DNA from: Leptobrachium leishanense
Lineage: Eukaryota; Chordata; Amphibia; Anura; Megophryidae
Length of the DNA: 64,000 nucleotides
NCBI GenBank assembly: GCA_009667805.1
Contig: CM019064.1
Coordinates: 269,371,662-269,435,661, forward strand
Direction: 5' to 3'
Shown here: positions 21,431-34,205 of the stretch, one piece after another
Layout of the letters: each line of letters opens with the position of its first letter
Position numbering within the stretch: the first letter of the stretch is position 1
Notes under the pieces: generated by a model
Databases searched by the model: none
What the model was told of the DNA's origin: nothing
What the model saw: only the letters and a program-made list of their open reading frames with translations
Translations under genes and position numbers: made by a program

Positions 21431-21960
21431 CCTATTGCAACATAAACGTTATAAAACTACACAATTAAATCATTCAGATACACTACATTACAGTATTCTC
21501 ACTTCATGATTTAAATACCAAGCTCTAAGTACATACTGGATCAAGTCCAAACACTTGTAGTGAAAATCCAAAGCACCTCTTTACAAACCAGCAGCTGAAA
21601 TAACACTACCTCCTGGTGAGTCGAATTTCTTTTTTTTCCATGCATAATACCAAAAATAAATCTTAAGAACCTCCATGGCAAAACAAATTCCTTTATTACA
21701 GAACTTATTACAGAAGGTTTGTCCCAACATGGGAAAAAACATTGCTGTGAAAAAAACATGGAAAATTTCTACAGGAAAGTATGTACTGCAAGAAAAGATG
21801 TTTATTATATGAAATTTCTACTATAATCAAATTATAAATCATAAAACCGAAGACACGAATCAAATTATGATCTGATTCTTGCAGCCATAGAATCTTCTTT
21901 CATGATGCACTCTTCTTGAAAATGTTTATAAACAAATATTTGTTTTGCACATATAAAAGG
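21430..21960. other. AT-rich DNA with no supportable feature
   Basis: No domain, RNA gene or repeat boundary was recognised here. Confidence 0.5.
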
Positions 21961-21961
21961 A

Positions 21962-22612
21962 CAAGTTTGGATCGAAATCCCTACAACCAGGTTCCCTAAT
22001 GCCAAAATCCCGATGGCCAACTTCCCTACACAGACAACTCCCTGACGGCAAACTTCCCTACGCGGCCAACTTCCCTACACAGACAACTCCCTGACGAGCA
22101 ACTTCCAGACACCCAAAATCTCAGCGGCTGAACACTAACCCTACTCCCTAAACCTAGCCCTAACCTCCTTAACCTCCTAAACCTAGCCATAACCCTAACC
22201 CCCTAAACCTAGCCCTCACCCTAACCCCCCTAAACCTAGCCCTGACACTAACCCCCTAAACCTAGCCCTAATTCTAACTCCCCCAAGCCTAGCCCTAACC
22301 CCCCAAACCTAGCCCTAACCCCCTAAACCTAGCCATAACCCAAACCCCCCTAAACCTAGCCCTAACCCTAACCCCCTATCCCTAGCCCTAACCTCCCTAA
22401 ACCTAACCCTAACCCCCTAAACCTAGCCCTAACCCCCTTAAACCTAGGGTTAGGGTGTTAGTTTTAGGGTTAGCCACTGGGATTATGGATGTCTGGAAGC
22501 TGGCCATGTAGGGAAGTTGGGATGTCCGGCACTTGTTCTGTCTGGAAGTTGGCCGTCGGGATGTTGGCATTAGGGAATCTGGCTGTATGGATTTTGTCCG
22601 GCACCCACCAGG
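21962..22612. mobile_element. Palindromic element with telomere-like core
   Basis: The left arm (21962-22125) is a series of phrases such as 'gccaacttccctacac' and 'gacaactccctgacg'. The right arm (22470-22612) is their inverted counterpart, for example 'atgtagggaagttggg', 'ttggcattagggaatctgg' and 'atggattttgtccgg' against the left 'aaatccctac' and 'ccctaatgccaaaatccc'. Between them lies a degenerate telomere-like repeat. The arms also contain sub-repeats. No coding capacity is present. It has the form of a foldback element. Confidence 0.65.
22128..22450. repeat. Degenerate telomere-like tandem repeat
   Basis: A tandem array of about 15-20-bp units built on CCCTAAACCTAGCCCTAACC, so both the vertebrate telomere word CCCTAA and a variant with CCTAG recur. 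Units vary by small changes in C-run length. Near 22443 the orientation flips to 'ctagggttagggtg'. It could be an interstitial telomere-derived array or the core of the palindromic element around it. Confidence 0.85.
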
Positions 22613-22635
22613 GACATTTAGTAAACAGTCACTAA

Positions 22636-23063
22636 GGCTGGGGTCAGACCAGCGCACTTTTAACGTGCGTTCTGGCGCACTTAATCACGGCCGCACTAGC
22701 AGCAGATGACGGGCAATGACGGCCAATATACGAAGTACGGTCGCACGAAAGTCCGGCCGCGCAACGCAAGTGGAAAACGAACGCATTTTTTCAAGAACGC
22801 CGAACCGCTAGTACTGACGTACTGAGTGCGCTGCTGCGGCATAGCGGCGTGTGTGTGTGATTAGGAGATGTCAGACGCTGCTAATGTCCAGCCTACATAA
22901 CGTCCAGACGCAAAAAGAGTTTTATTGACGATCCGAAAGAAATCACGCACGAAAAATGCGCATCGTATGACCGTTTTCGCGCATTCCGTGAAAAAATACG
23001 TCAATTCGTTCGGACGCACTTTTTTACGTTCGCGTGTAAAAATGCTTTCGTTTGACCCTAGCC
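22636..23063 (+). mobile_element. Family D Harbinger-type MITE, copy 1 (428 bp)
   Basis: The ends are inverted repeats, GGCTGGGGTCAGAC on the left and GGCTAGGGTCAAAC as the complement of the right. It is flanked by TAA on both sides (22633-22635 and 23064-23066). The 3-bp TWA duplication and GG-rich terminus fit the PIF/Harbinger superfamily. There is no gene. The interior is unusually rich in CpG and in palindromic 'acgtgcg'-like words for this AT-rich region. Confidence 0.85.
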
Positions 23064-23195
23064 TAAGTATGAATAATTTTGTCAGCTAGTATGAGCTTTA
23101 TTGCCCTTTCATTTTTTCGCTACCAAATATGTGTTATTATTGTGTAACACAACGAATAAGCAAAATTAGCACATAAAACAGTACTTGGATACCCT

Positions 23196-23663
23196 TTTAA
23201 CCTCTTTACTATCAAAATCGAGATATTTCTGGCTTCAAAGGCACCATTCGGTGCCCCAATATCGAGATGTCTCGATATGCAGTTCTGCAGCTCAAAAGCA
23301 AATGAAATTCATTTGTTGCAATCCAATTTCATTTTCTTTTGAGCTGCAGAAGGTGCCCTTGAAGTTTGAGCCCTGTGAGCATAATGCCCAAAGAGTTAAA
23401 ACTGTAAAAATCCGCTAACGGAATGTCCTGACATCGGACATTCAGCAGCTGATGCAGTTGCAGCCCATGGTTCACTGCAAGGACTGTAACTCAATTTGGC
23501 AGTAGATGGCACCATCTACTGGCCAAATATGTTAGTACAGTAAGAAATTCATTGGGAATATACCCACATTTCGTACTATACAATTAATTAAAAATTATTT
23601 TTCAAAAACCACTGGTTCCAGTCAAAGTTGTTTTGGAAAATCACATTCGTAGTGGAGGGGTTA
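23196..23663. mobile_element. TTAA-flanked element with central hairpin
   Basis: The left end is TTAACCTCTTTACTA; the right end, GTAGTGGAGGGGTTAA, is its inverted counterpart including the TTAA. A hairpin lies inside: 'ttctgcagctcaaaagc' near 23281 pairs with 'cttttgagctgcagaa' near 23336. No coding region is convincing. It is related by terminus to family C and to the element at 34206-34907. Confidence 0.65.
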
Positions 23664-26600
23664 AGCAAGATAATCTGTTCTCACCTGACTAAAACAACAT
23701 TTTCAGTGAGAACACACTACTGTCCAACTATATTATTGTAGAGGTTCTGCAAGTGCATCCACTAGCCTCACCGTAACAAAAGAATCAACATACTTAACTG
23801 TTGGACTAATACAGCCAGGGAGAGGACAGAATATAGGGAGAGCTCATTAACTACTCTACAATGATATGATTCAGGAGGTTATTATTGCTGAATATCCTGG
23901 TACAGCAGAGATAGAAGGTTCTACTGTAATCTACATTTACATCATGTCACATACAGAAATTATACTATACTCTATTGGCATTTTTTGGATGTTGCTTTGC
24001 TAATAATCTCATTATGATCACTACAAACCCCAAATAAGCAGGATATATGCCCATTTGTACAGTCTATCATATTACAGTTATTCAATTTGACAAAAGTTCA
24101 TTCCTGCCTGTTTGCTGACATTGCAGACACCTTTTGAAATTGTGCAAGATAAGGGAAACCATTTAGAGTTTAGAACCTCTTATCCCAGCAATATTTCTTT
24201 GAACGATAAACAAGTAAATGAATATCTCAGAATTACAATCTTTAAGAAAACCTACTATTTTCCCTACATTTAGCCGCTATTTTGGCAAACCCAGTAATAG
24301 GGACTACATAATGGAAATATTTGCACAAGCTAATGACTCTTAGCAGTTCCTTATTACCAGCTCTTTTACGTTTGAGATGCTATACTAGTGGTTTGACTCA
24401 TAAGGGAAGAGAGCCTCTTATGATTACAGGCTGTGATACCTGTGCAAAATCAATTCAAACAAGGATCTATGAATTGGATTTGTTGGTTTGGTTACGGATT
24501 CCATGCTCTGTATTGCCCTGCTCTACTACTTGCCTGAAGATGTATTATGCTTTTGGGTACTACACCCTTTGATCCTGCAAATACCAGTGTCTCCATGTGG
24601 TGTGTCCTGCTGGCCTTTCTGCATCCTGAGCTTTCAACACTCGTCACAACAGTATTCACGGTATGGTTTTGGTTATGGAATTTCCTTAGATTTTTTTTTC
24701 TTAATATCTAAGATGGATGACAATTTGCTGCTGTTGGAGGGGAGACAATGCGGTCGATAAAAGTTCTGGAAAAAGATAAGGATGTCAGGGCACCATGCTA
24801 TGAAGGCGTAGACAACAAAAACCCAGAATAATGGGGCTATTGATGTCAGTGCCAGATCAAAACATAGATATGCAAAGGATCAGTAATCTCGATAGTAATA
24901 GCACTGGAGAAAAGATCCACCCATTATTTGGATACTCGTAGTTGATTTTTTTCTTTAGTAGTAGGCAAAAACAAGATGTGAGCAACGTGAATATCAATGT
25001 AACAATTACTTTCATCTCAGAATCAAATTGGGTAAAAGAGAAGTCACACCTTTTCCTTTTTGACTGCAAACAAAGACATTCTGCTTTCAAATTTACGAGT
25101 CATGTCTCTGGTTTTGGGAACAGCTATAATCCCACTCTCTTCCTTGCAGGACAGCTACCATGCCTTAGGGTAGATGTTTCAACTAGGTCCTTGTTAGGAC
25201 CCCCTGCGCAAGGCACTATAATCACTGGTCCTCGCCAGAAGAGCTGGCCCTGGACCAAAAGGTTAAATGGCAGGAGCTCTTCTCAGAGCTCTGATAATAC
25301 TCATTTGGTCATGTTATTTCTCAGCAAATGCAGACCACATGACTGGATTTACTGCTGTAGATACCATAGTCCATTCACTCTTTTGCTCTGTAATTCCTCT
25401 GGAGGGAAGTGGCCTCGTAAAGGAACCTAATTGTTTGGTTCTTCTGGAGACGGTAGAACTAGTGGAGCAGGTAGGGGAAAAGTAGTGGGTTGAGGAGGGA
25501 AGGGCAACATCTGGATAGAGGATGGTGGTGACACTGTCCTCTCCCAAGCCTTATCACTGAATCATTTGCCCATCTGTAAAATGAGTTGGATCAATGTTTC
25601 CAGGTTGGTGAATATTCCTATCTTGTCCTGCTCGACTGAGGATCTCTAAAAATCCTTTAAGCTACTGGTCAATGAGGCAAAATAATTCCAGGTTGTCTCT
25701 GGAACATATCTGTGGAATTCTTTCATGTATTCCTCCATCCAGCATCTACATTGACATAAGTAACATATCTCCGAATACGCTGTAATCATACTGTTGTAAG
25801 GCCAATGTACATCAGATTCGGTAAGGCAAGGAATGCCATCCCGGGCTGAAGGACAGGATTGTTGGTGCATAACAGCTTTTTAGCTCATGTCTGCAACTCT
25901 GCTGTCAATAACAATATTACGGAGCACTTGTATGTTATTTTTTGTGATTATTGCTTGGATTTTGTAAAATCTGTAGTTCACAGGTAGTGGTGATGAATGA
26001 ATAGTAGTGAACGTGATTTCTTGAAAAATGTTCAAGAATATGTGACTCCAAAGCTCTGACATCATCTTGTAGGCTATGTTATGAAGATGAAATGTGAAGG
26101 TTTTTTTTTTAAAGGTTTTGCGCATGACATGAAATGGGCTGCCCTTTTCTATATTTCATATGCTGAAAGTAAGCTTTTAATGGGCACTGCATGAAAATCG
26201 CTGCCCTATTTATGAGTGTGAAGTTTTTTTAACATTTCATAACATGTGCATGACACGGAAAGGACTGCCCAACAGTAAAACTCAAATGATAGCTTCTTAA
26301 CATCAAACACTTCCAAATTTATCAAATGCTTCTGAATTTATATTTAAAAATTCCATTATTTGCAAAATTTTCTGGCTTCCAAATATCAGAAAACTGAATT
26401 GTCCGAATTGGCTGCTTCCGAATCCAAAATATCGTCAGGCCAAAATCTGCAGAATCATTCCAAATATTTTGGCAGTGCATGTGTCTAGTTACTGTTTCTG
26501 CTTGTTTTATTAGGTTACTAATTATGCTTGTTTTATCCAAACACAACTCTACTATAGATGAAAATGGACCAAATATATGAACTGCCCCTACTAAATAAGG

Positions 26601-26790
26601 AGACTTTGGACCAGGGGGATGGGGGCTGAATGCATGGGAACATGGCGATCACTCTCTGTTTTTCAAAATAATTTTACTTTAATTTCTGTTTATTATGATT
26701 TACTTTACTTTTTCATTCGCCCATCCCTGTCTCATACAAAAAAAGAAAATACCTGTTGCCTATCACCCAATTTTGTTGGTATGATATATA
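23664..26790. other. AT-rich DNA with no supportable gene
   Basis: Short frames only. Between about 25130 and 25870 the base composition is more even and several overlapping frames exist on both strands (for example 25314-25547 and 25646-25870 on the minus strand). I considered a decayed retrotransposon gag there but no diagnostic motif is clear. I see no RNA gene or inverted-repeat boundary. Confidence 0.5.
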
Positions 26791-26791
26791 T

Positions 26792-26972
26792 CAGTGTTTC
26801 CCAAACCTGTCCTCGAGACCTCAATCGGGCCAGATTTTGTAGATCACCTTGGGGAAATGCAGACTGAATCCTGCAATCACTGAGCAGCAAATCATCTCAC
26901 CTGTGCTGTGCTTCAGAGATCTGGAAAAAGTGGCATGTCAGCAGGTCCTGAGGACAGGTTTGGGAAAAACTG
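26792..26972. mobile_element. hAT-type MITE copy (181 bp)
   Basis: The ends are CAGTGTTTCCCAAACC on the left and the complement of GGTTTGGGAAAAACTG on the right. The flanking 8-mers, ATATATAT and GTAGATAT, agree at 6 of 8 positions, fitting a decayed 8-bp duplication. The interior ('tgcagactgaatcctgcaat') matches the copy at 56752-56935. It is the common vertebrate non-autonomous hAT type with 'ggttcccaacc' termini. Confidence 0.8.
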
Positions 26973-26984
26973 GTAGATATTGAT

Positions 26985-29670
26985 ACCGTAATTATTTAAT
27001 ATAAAATAAAGAAAAAGTGAAGGGAAGACAATGGAAGGAGGCCACAGGCAAGATTTGTTTTGTTGCTAAAGGGTCTTATTCAGTGTTTACTTGCATTGTA
27101 ACGCCAGCAAATGATGTCATTTCATAAAAGTAAGATCCAAAGCACAGTGCAGGGTCTATCATATTTTGCATTTTGCCCTGCTCCTAAGCTGCTGTTTTGT
27201 ATATCAAAATGAAACTGAAATGTAACATTTTTTGCCTATAACATGGTGGTTATAGTGAGCATTTTTTAAACTTTAAATTACCATGTAATTTAGGGTAGTA
27301 GAAAAATAAAATACAAAACAGCGGCTCAACACTGAAAGGGTTCAATTACATTTCATTATCTACTAGAAGTTCATATTTCTTGTTCTTGGATTCATTTCCC
27401 AATAGTTGTTTAACATACAGGATCCTGACTGTGAGGTTGAAGTGTGTCCCATCTGATTTACTATATTATATATATATACAAACCTCTTGAACCCATTCAC
27501 TATTATGACCCCTGCTAATATTTTGTATTCGTTAAATTCAAAATGTGATATTCTTTTCTATTCCTTTCTTAACAGGAAGCTTTCTATGGTTTACCAAAAG
27601 ATCCAATCATGTTAAAATAAAGGGATTTCTCCTCAGGAAAGAAGAGACAATAATGTGAAAGAACAGTGTCTGTCTGTAAAAAGGATGATTTGCATCCTGT
27701 GTGAATACGATTCCTACCGAGGAACATTCACTGACAAAGGTGAAAAACTCAAAACAGTGTAGCTGGGAAAGTCAAGTAGCAACATCGTTTTTTCTGTGTT
27801 TGCCTTTGAATAGAAACCTAATTCTTACATTTTTAGGAATGGAGTCGGTACATAATGCATTTCTTCTATTGATGGAAATTGGTGATTTATGTGCTGGAAC
27901 ACCGAGAGGCATGTGAGGATTTTGTGGTTCCATTGACAAAGTAAATTAATCAAAACTGATTCAGACCTGGAAGGGTGTCCAGCAGGACTGCACTGACGGA
28001 CTTCAATGCAGAAGTAAGACCTTCTCTTTGAATGGCTGTTATAACTCCCATAGACAACTGGGGACAAAGCACACCATGAACATTTAAATTCACTTAAAGG
28101 GACACTCTAACTGTCGTGACCATTAAGTCCAGCATCTTACTCAAAATATTCAAAGGACTCTTCTAAAGGAATATTTTGCTGGAATGTAACTTTTAAAGTG
28201 TGAGATTCCTGATCTTTTAAGAAATAGATATATTTTCAGTTTAATACACAACCGATGCCTTTTTCAAAACTGCGACACTCGTTCTTTATGATAGAATGAT
28301 TTCTCCAAGAGTCAGTAAAATACGTTTTATTTGCACAATGCTAAAAATGACGTTAACACTGTTTCTACACAAAGCATGATCGTTTCTTCAGTGTATTATA
28401 ATGTAAACACGTTTGAAAAATACACAGACTTTCTATACTGCTCTTCTTTTATACAGGACAATTTTTTTTGAAGAATGAAAAATTGCTTTGGAGAGATGTA
28501 GCGCACATCTGACAATTATAATTCTATCAAAGGAAACACAAAACTGCTGATTGCAAATTCTCTGCAACTATTTTCATTTCAGCATCGAAGAAAGAATTAA
28601 GGAAGTGTGTACACTGGTAATATAAAAAATTATTTCACACAATACATGACTTTAATTACATATTTTTCCCAGTTTGTTTTTGCACTTAGAAATGCATTTT
28701 CTGCCCAGCTGCAACCATTTAAACACCTGTTTTTCCCCCAATGCATTCATGAATAAAATTCTTTATAGATAATATTGTTTTTAAAATCAAAATGATCTCA
28801 TTAAATATTGCTGACTTGTTTAACTATTTGACTACTGTAGTTGTGTCAGTAATTATGTTTGCTGTATTTCATGCGCAAGTATTTCTATTCTTCAGCTATT
28901 CCAGTTGCATTGCTGCTAGTCTTAAAAAAATAAGGTCAAATTGTATAGCTAAGCTTTTGGTCTTCTTTACGATCATCCATATCAGTACCCCCCTTCTACT
29001 TAGCAATTGTATATTTTGGCCCTTGATGAATCCTTCACTTTCAAGTGCATAACATACCAAAATATATTACTATTTTTCTTAAGCCTAAGTATTATTCTTG
29101 CTAGCATGAGTTTTTTGTTATTCTTTTTTTGAATAATCAATATATTGTTTTATTATTTTACGTGTGAAAATGTGAAGATACATTAAACGGACTCAGCACA
29201 TAATAAATTGATATATGTATATTTAACTATGGCGTTAGGAAGACCTTACAAAATGCAATATGTCACTTGTTGCAATCATTTCAAGCTATGCATACCACCA
29301 AGAGAAATCAAAGCAAAGAAAAAACTAGTTAAGCAAAACAATGTTGTGAAAATATAGGAACCCTGCATATATATTCTTCATTTATTTATATTGATTGCTG
29401 ACAAATATATTTCATTTTACATGTTCAACGTAGTCCTTACATCTGTCCCAAGTCATACATGGGGAATTGCAAACAAAAATTATATGGAAAAAAATAGATA
29501 TATTAAAAATCTCCTTGACTAGATCTTGAGTTATAAGCATTATTGTCCCTCCAGGTAATAAGCTGGAATTATGCATTGGGAAGGGGCATTCTCCTACACA
29601 ATTTCCTCTTTATCTTTCAGATAAAGCTAAACAGATCCATATTACATTGGGTATGATTATGACTTCTAAT
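26985..29670. other. AT-rich DNA with no supportable feature
   Basis: Low-complexity A/T-rich sequence with a short TA run near 27468. The frames at 27701-27916 and 28792-29052 have no domain. Hydrophobic residues in the latter come from T-rich codons and do not suggest a real membrane protein. Confidence 0.5.
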
Positions 29671-29672
29671 AG

Positions 29673-29830
29673 GGAATTTTTGATGGAGTAGAGGTAACAT
29701 CACTGCTCTATATCTGTGGAGACCCAGGTTTGAATCCTGGTCAGAGCACCTCTCCAGCAGTAATTGTCCTTGGGCAAGACACCTAACAGTACACACTTGC
29801 CCATCACACAATATTGGCTGCAGAGTCCAG
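29673..29830 (+). repeat. tRNA-derived SINE, copy 1
   Basis: The left part resembles a tRNA gene, with an A-box-like 'tggagtagagg' at about 29682 and a B-box-like GGTTTGAATCC at 29728-29738. After it comes the tail 'tgtccttgggcaagacacct', which also follows the B box in the copy at 51578-51783. RNA polymerase III promoter function is expected for such SINEs but not shown. Confidence 0.7.
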
Positions 29831-30016
29831 TGGTAACATCTCTACCCTTCGACTGTGGAGAAGCAAGTCAAAATACCATTCAGCACATCCCTCCAGTACA
29901 ACTGTGGAGAAGCAAGTCTCGACTTTACTAGAAGCAGGTTCAACCGAACCACCAGGTTGCTGCTCTACAATTATGAAAAGACGACTTGAATCTACTCAGA
30001 AGACACCACCAGCGAG

Positions 30017-30120
30017 TGTCCTTTGGCAAGACACCTAATGATATGGATGCACCTACCTCACAAAATACTTGTACATCATAGATTGTAAATTCCCTTGGGA
30101 ACAGGGTCCCCATGAACTAG
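30017..30120 (+). repeat. SINE/L2-like tail fragment
   Basis: It contains 'ggcaagacacctaatg' and then 'tagattgtaaattcccttgg' with 'gaacagggtcccc', so a SINE tail runs into an L2-like 3' motif. It may be a second, truncated SINE copy following 29673-29830. Confidence 0.5.
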
Positions 30121-30140
30121 GTCATCAGCACTTTAATCTA

Positions 30141-30492
30141 GGTAAAACATTCAAATAAATCACACTGCAGGCTCATAATGACAGAGTAACTGTGAGAGCT
30201 GGTTACTAAATGTATCAGACGTAAAAAAAAAACTTTATAACAAGCAGCACTGGGAGAGAAGAGGGACTTTATATAAAACGTGTATTATAGATGAAGAAAG
30301 GGGGATAGTGCTCCTGGATAATATAAAATGTATCAGACCTAAGCCCCTATTATGCAGAGCAGGAGGGGAGATAACACATGTTTTATAAAGTCCCTCTCTT
30401 CTCCCAGCACTGCTTGTTATAAAGGGGTTTTTACTATCCAGCCATCCACTGTCATTAGCTTTCAGTGTGATTTATTTGAATGTTTTCCTTCT
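30141..30492. repeat. Large foldback palindrome (~350 bp)
   Basis: The outer arms are 'acattcaaataaatcacact' at 30147 and 'agtgtgatttatttgaatgt' at 30464. The inner arms are 'ataacaagcagcactgggag' at about 30237 and 'ctcccagcactgcttgttat' at about 30401. Between them are 'gagggactttata' and its complement. The loop is about 90 bp. It has no gene and is probably a foldback or MITE-type element. Confidence 0.75.
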
Positions 30493-31655
30493 CCAGCTGC
30501 TTTTATCATCTTGCCTGCCTCCTAGACATGCAAGGGTTAAGTAAAGGTTTCCTCTCCTGTGCTGGCTGTCTGTGCTGCGAGTGAGTATTCTGGAGCTCTA
30601 TCACTGTCAGATTTTCGGGTAGGGGTCGGGAAGGATTACGCATACAAACCTTTTCTGTAGCTTTGCGATGTTGCGCTCTTCATTGCTGGTCTCCTTCACT
30701 CATCAATGCAATATCACAAAAAGGACTGAAACTAAAATGTAGTGCAGTTTTTTTAGTTTCTTTCGTTTTTTGTACTGAGCAGTTTTGTATCTCTTGAGTC
30801 ATACGAAAACTAAATTATCCCATAAATTCGGACTAAATCGTTTTAGTACTAAAACGAATGCACATGTCTATTGTCCATGAATCCTATTGAACATGTGCAA
30901 TATGATGCTATGTCATAGACACATAGAGTCATTACAGCACCCCACTGCCCATCTCTAAAAGTCCTAAAAGTGCTTCATGGGAAGAGTCTTTTGTTATTTT
31001 GCATGACCTTGGTTAATAACTTTCAAAATATAGATGACATTGAAATGGAAATTTAATTGTTTTGCCTATTTCCCTCCCTTTTCCTTTCGTTTCAGTGTGG
31101 AAACCACATTTATTAAACTTTCTAATTATAAAGCCGTTTCACCCAGCGTCCCTTTTGAGATCAGACTTTCTTTTCACATTGTTTGTATTTTGAGGTCAAA
31201 TATACCGTATGACTTTCTGGTAGTAGTGTGTTTTAGAGTAGTATAGTGTATGGTAGCTAATGGTCCAAATGCTTCTCATGGCTGTACACTTCATTAGGGA
31301 GAATGACACTGCTCTAGTCTGCAATCTGCATGTGCATGTGTTTGGTACAACAAGAAATACACCCTAGTGTTATTGTTACTGACAATAACTCACTAAAGTG
31401 GGTAATAGATGATCTGGAAATAATATAAATGTTTATATTAATATCCTAAATTGTAAATTTGGGCAACTGACCCTTTAAGATAGATTTTTCTTCCTACAAT
31501 TAGTGAGGGCAAATAGATAAAGAAAACTATCACTAATTTTAGCACATTAACCACACACCCCAACATCAGAATTAGTAGAACTTTTAAAAAAATGGATAAA
31601 ACAAAGAATCCACAAAAATTTGCCTTCAATCAATCATAAAAGTAAATAGAAACAT
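30493..31655. other. No supportable feature
   Basis: Mixed AT-rich DNA. A palindrome-like block near 30740-30870 ('actaaaacgaatgcacatg') resembles the start of the repeat at 53090 ('gggatgtgcatg'), but its limits are unclear. Confidence 0.45.
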
Positions 31656-31658
31656 TAA

Positions 31659-32587
31659 CATGGTTATCCAAAGAGATCCGAATGGCTGGAGAAAGGTAAC
31701 CGAACGCTGAAAATCAGCATTCGGTTACCTTTCCTGGCCATTCAGCTATCCAGAGAGCAGGCAATTCACCAAATCCTGGCGAGTTGCCTGCAAATACGGT
31801 GCCTGTTCGGTGCCTGTTCGAGGGCAGTGAAATCCCCATAAAAAAGCAATGCTTTGGATATTCAGAGAACACAAACCAGCAGTGAAAGGTTCCCGAAATG
31901 CCCTGCCATTCGGTTGCTTCATTCGACAGGTTTAATCAGGCGAATCCCATAGGCTTCAATGTTAAAAATATTCCCATTTTAATTGAGTATCTAATAAACC
32001 GTTCATTATAATATCCTGCATTAAAAAGTCTCTTTATTTATCGATATTTTTTTATGATATTTTAAGCATTTTTCTGGATTTTTTTTTAAAAAAAACAATT
32101 CCGATTTTTTTTTTTAAGTTTACTTATTTTTTCTGTAACAGCCCTTTTTATTATCATTCCTTGGACCTCATATGTAAATTTCAGACATTTTCGCTCTGTA
32201 GTTTCTTTGCAAACAGCGTTTCACTTTTCAAACATTCAAGCAAACTGTTTTTCTAATTTAATCACTGCATTCGTCTGCCGTGTCGGCTTTTTCCGGCGGC
32301 TTCGCGGCGTGTGATTGGCTCCTGCTCGGTTGGCTCCTGCTGGTTTTTCCTGCATTTTCGGCAGGTTAATCCAGATTATTTTTGCGGGTTTTCGGCGTGC
32401 ATTTGCCGGGTTTTGCGGTTAATTTTTGTCAGGTTTACGGCGGCCTTTCCCTGCAATTCGGAGACCCTGTGGTGCTTGCTGAATACACCGCAGGGTCTCC
32501 GAAATGGGATCGGCAAAACGAACCGAATTGAAGAGAACGAAAAGTCACCGAACGTGCGGTGACTTTGATTCTCTTTGAATTACCCTG
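31659..32587 (-). mobile_element. Family A copy 2, complete (929 bp)
   Basis: Orientation is reversed relative to copy 1. The left end CATGGTTATCCAAAGAGAT carries the 'GGTAACCGAACGCTGA' hairpin at 31697; the right end has 'aaaagtcaccgaacg' and its partner before 'tttgaattaccctg'. The interior follows the same order as the other copies, including 'cagggtctccgaa' and the A/T-rich middle. A matching target duplication is not visible, perhaps because the ends have mutated. Confidence 0.85.
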
Positions 32588-32589
32588 AT

Positions 32590-33420
32590 AGAAACCATAA
32601 ACCTTAATCTAATTTTCCTGTACAAGTAGCACTACCAATTAATCTATGATATACATAACCCTAGCCTAAAATTAACCATACCTGTAAGACTCTCATTCTT
32701 TCCATTCCTGAACTTATATCTGTCTAATCCTGCCCAAACTATAGTTATGCAATAAATAGTTGTGTTAAGATTTTACAAACATACAATTTTATAAACATTA
32801 TTTAAACAGTGAGCTCCTGAATTGCTTCAATGAGACTCATAACCAACATTCTATTATTGAAAGTTCAGTTTACTCTTTTTCAGATTGGAGCTACAATTAT
32901 AATATTCTAAAACAAAGCCAAAATATGAACATTTTTCTTCTTGCAGGCAAACCTACACTAGGTTTACAAATGTCACAGTATTGATGTACTGTTTGTTGTA
33001 CAGGAAACATACAAGAAAATAAATTACGGATTAGATTTTACTGAAAAAGGCTAAATTGAAAAGTTCAAAATGCCCACAGTAATTACCTTTTTATAGTTCA
33101 CTTTTAAAAAAAATATATGTCTGTGTGTCTATTTTGGATTTCATGGCAGCCTTTTTTCCCCCTATTAAATGTGACCCGAAAGTAGGGGGAAAAAGAGAAT
33201 CCTTCGGAGTTGTTGAAATCCAGACAAATTGTTACTTTGAGGGATAAAAATGTATTTCCATTTGGTTTACAATTATTTTAGGCATAACTGAAAATATTGC
33301 AGTTTTTTTAATTCACCACTATTTTTCCAATATAAATTTTGTATACACACATTTACATATACTGTATTTATGTGCTGAGCAGTTTTAAATTCAATGTAGC
33401 AACATCACAGTAAAGGTAAT
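32590..33420. other. AT-rich DNA with no supportable feature
   Basis: No domain, RNA gene or repeat end was recognised. Confidence 0.5.
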
Positions 33421-33423
33421 GGG

Positions 33424-33720
33424 CCATATTACAAATGTTCACGCTAAAATGGGGACACTAAGGAGGAAAACCTGCGCCTGCAGGTTTCTCCTTTAGCATC
33501 TCCATTTTAGCTTGATATTACGGGGCAGGCGCTAATCCAGCAGCCTGCACTGTAACACGGCGCTAAACCTCAGGATGCTCGAGGCAGCACTTAGCCCATA
33601 GGACTCCATTGAGGCTTCCACTGCCAGTCACATGACCTGCAGGATCTCGCCTCTAGCGAGATACGGCAGGTCAGCGTAGTGATCGTGGAGGGAGACTGGG
33701 GGACTCCATACCCAAGAAGG
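33424..33720 (+). repeat. Family E repeat, left part with terminal hairpin
   Basis: A hairpin opens the repeat: 'gctaaaatggggacac' at about 33442 pairs, with several mismatches, with 'agcatctccattttagc' near 33496. The following 200 bp ('cccataggactccatt', 'gatcgtggagggagactggg') matches the copy at 43478-44180. The right half is missing here. Confidence 0.65.
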
Positions 33721-34205
33721 TTAAGGTAGTGCTGGAAAATAATGTTGGCCACACAAAATTTTGAGACTTTGGGCCCAATTTGGACATTTTCATTTGGACT
33801 CACTTTTGTTGCCAGTGGTTTAGACATTAATGGCTGTGTGTCGAGTTATTTTGAGGGGACAGCAAATTTACACTATTGTACCATAGGACCCACAAATTGC
33901 ACACTGCAACAGGACTTGCGAACTTTGCATTTGCACATTCCGTAGCACCTGCGCAGAATGATGGATCGGAGCTGCATGCATAAACAGACTCTATCCATCA
34001 GCTGCCTCTCTGAGTGCCAACATCACTAGTAACCGTCAGTCAGGAAATTCCAATTCTCTGGCTGCTGGTGTTGCTGGGTGGTGTGGAGGAAACTCCTCCA
34101 CTTCACCCAGCTTTTTATCCAGATCAGGAGAGCTGGGAGGGGGAGGGACTGTACTCATCTTGGCAACTTTAAAAATATAAAGTATTCAGGATGAGTAGAG
34201 TGTTA

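Noticed and set aside
22128..22450. True telomere end or chromosome terminus
   Set aside because: Units are degenerate, the array is short, its orientation flips, and it is enclosed by inverted arms with ordinary DNA on both sides.
25130..25870. Possible decayed retrotransposon gag
   Set aside because: Fragments vaguely like gag appear in different frames and in the wrong order, without a zinc knuckle or pol.
28792..29052. Hydrophobic 86-codon frame as a small membrane protein
   Set aside because: T-rich codons in AT-rich DNA give hydrophobic residues by chance; no other gene signal.
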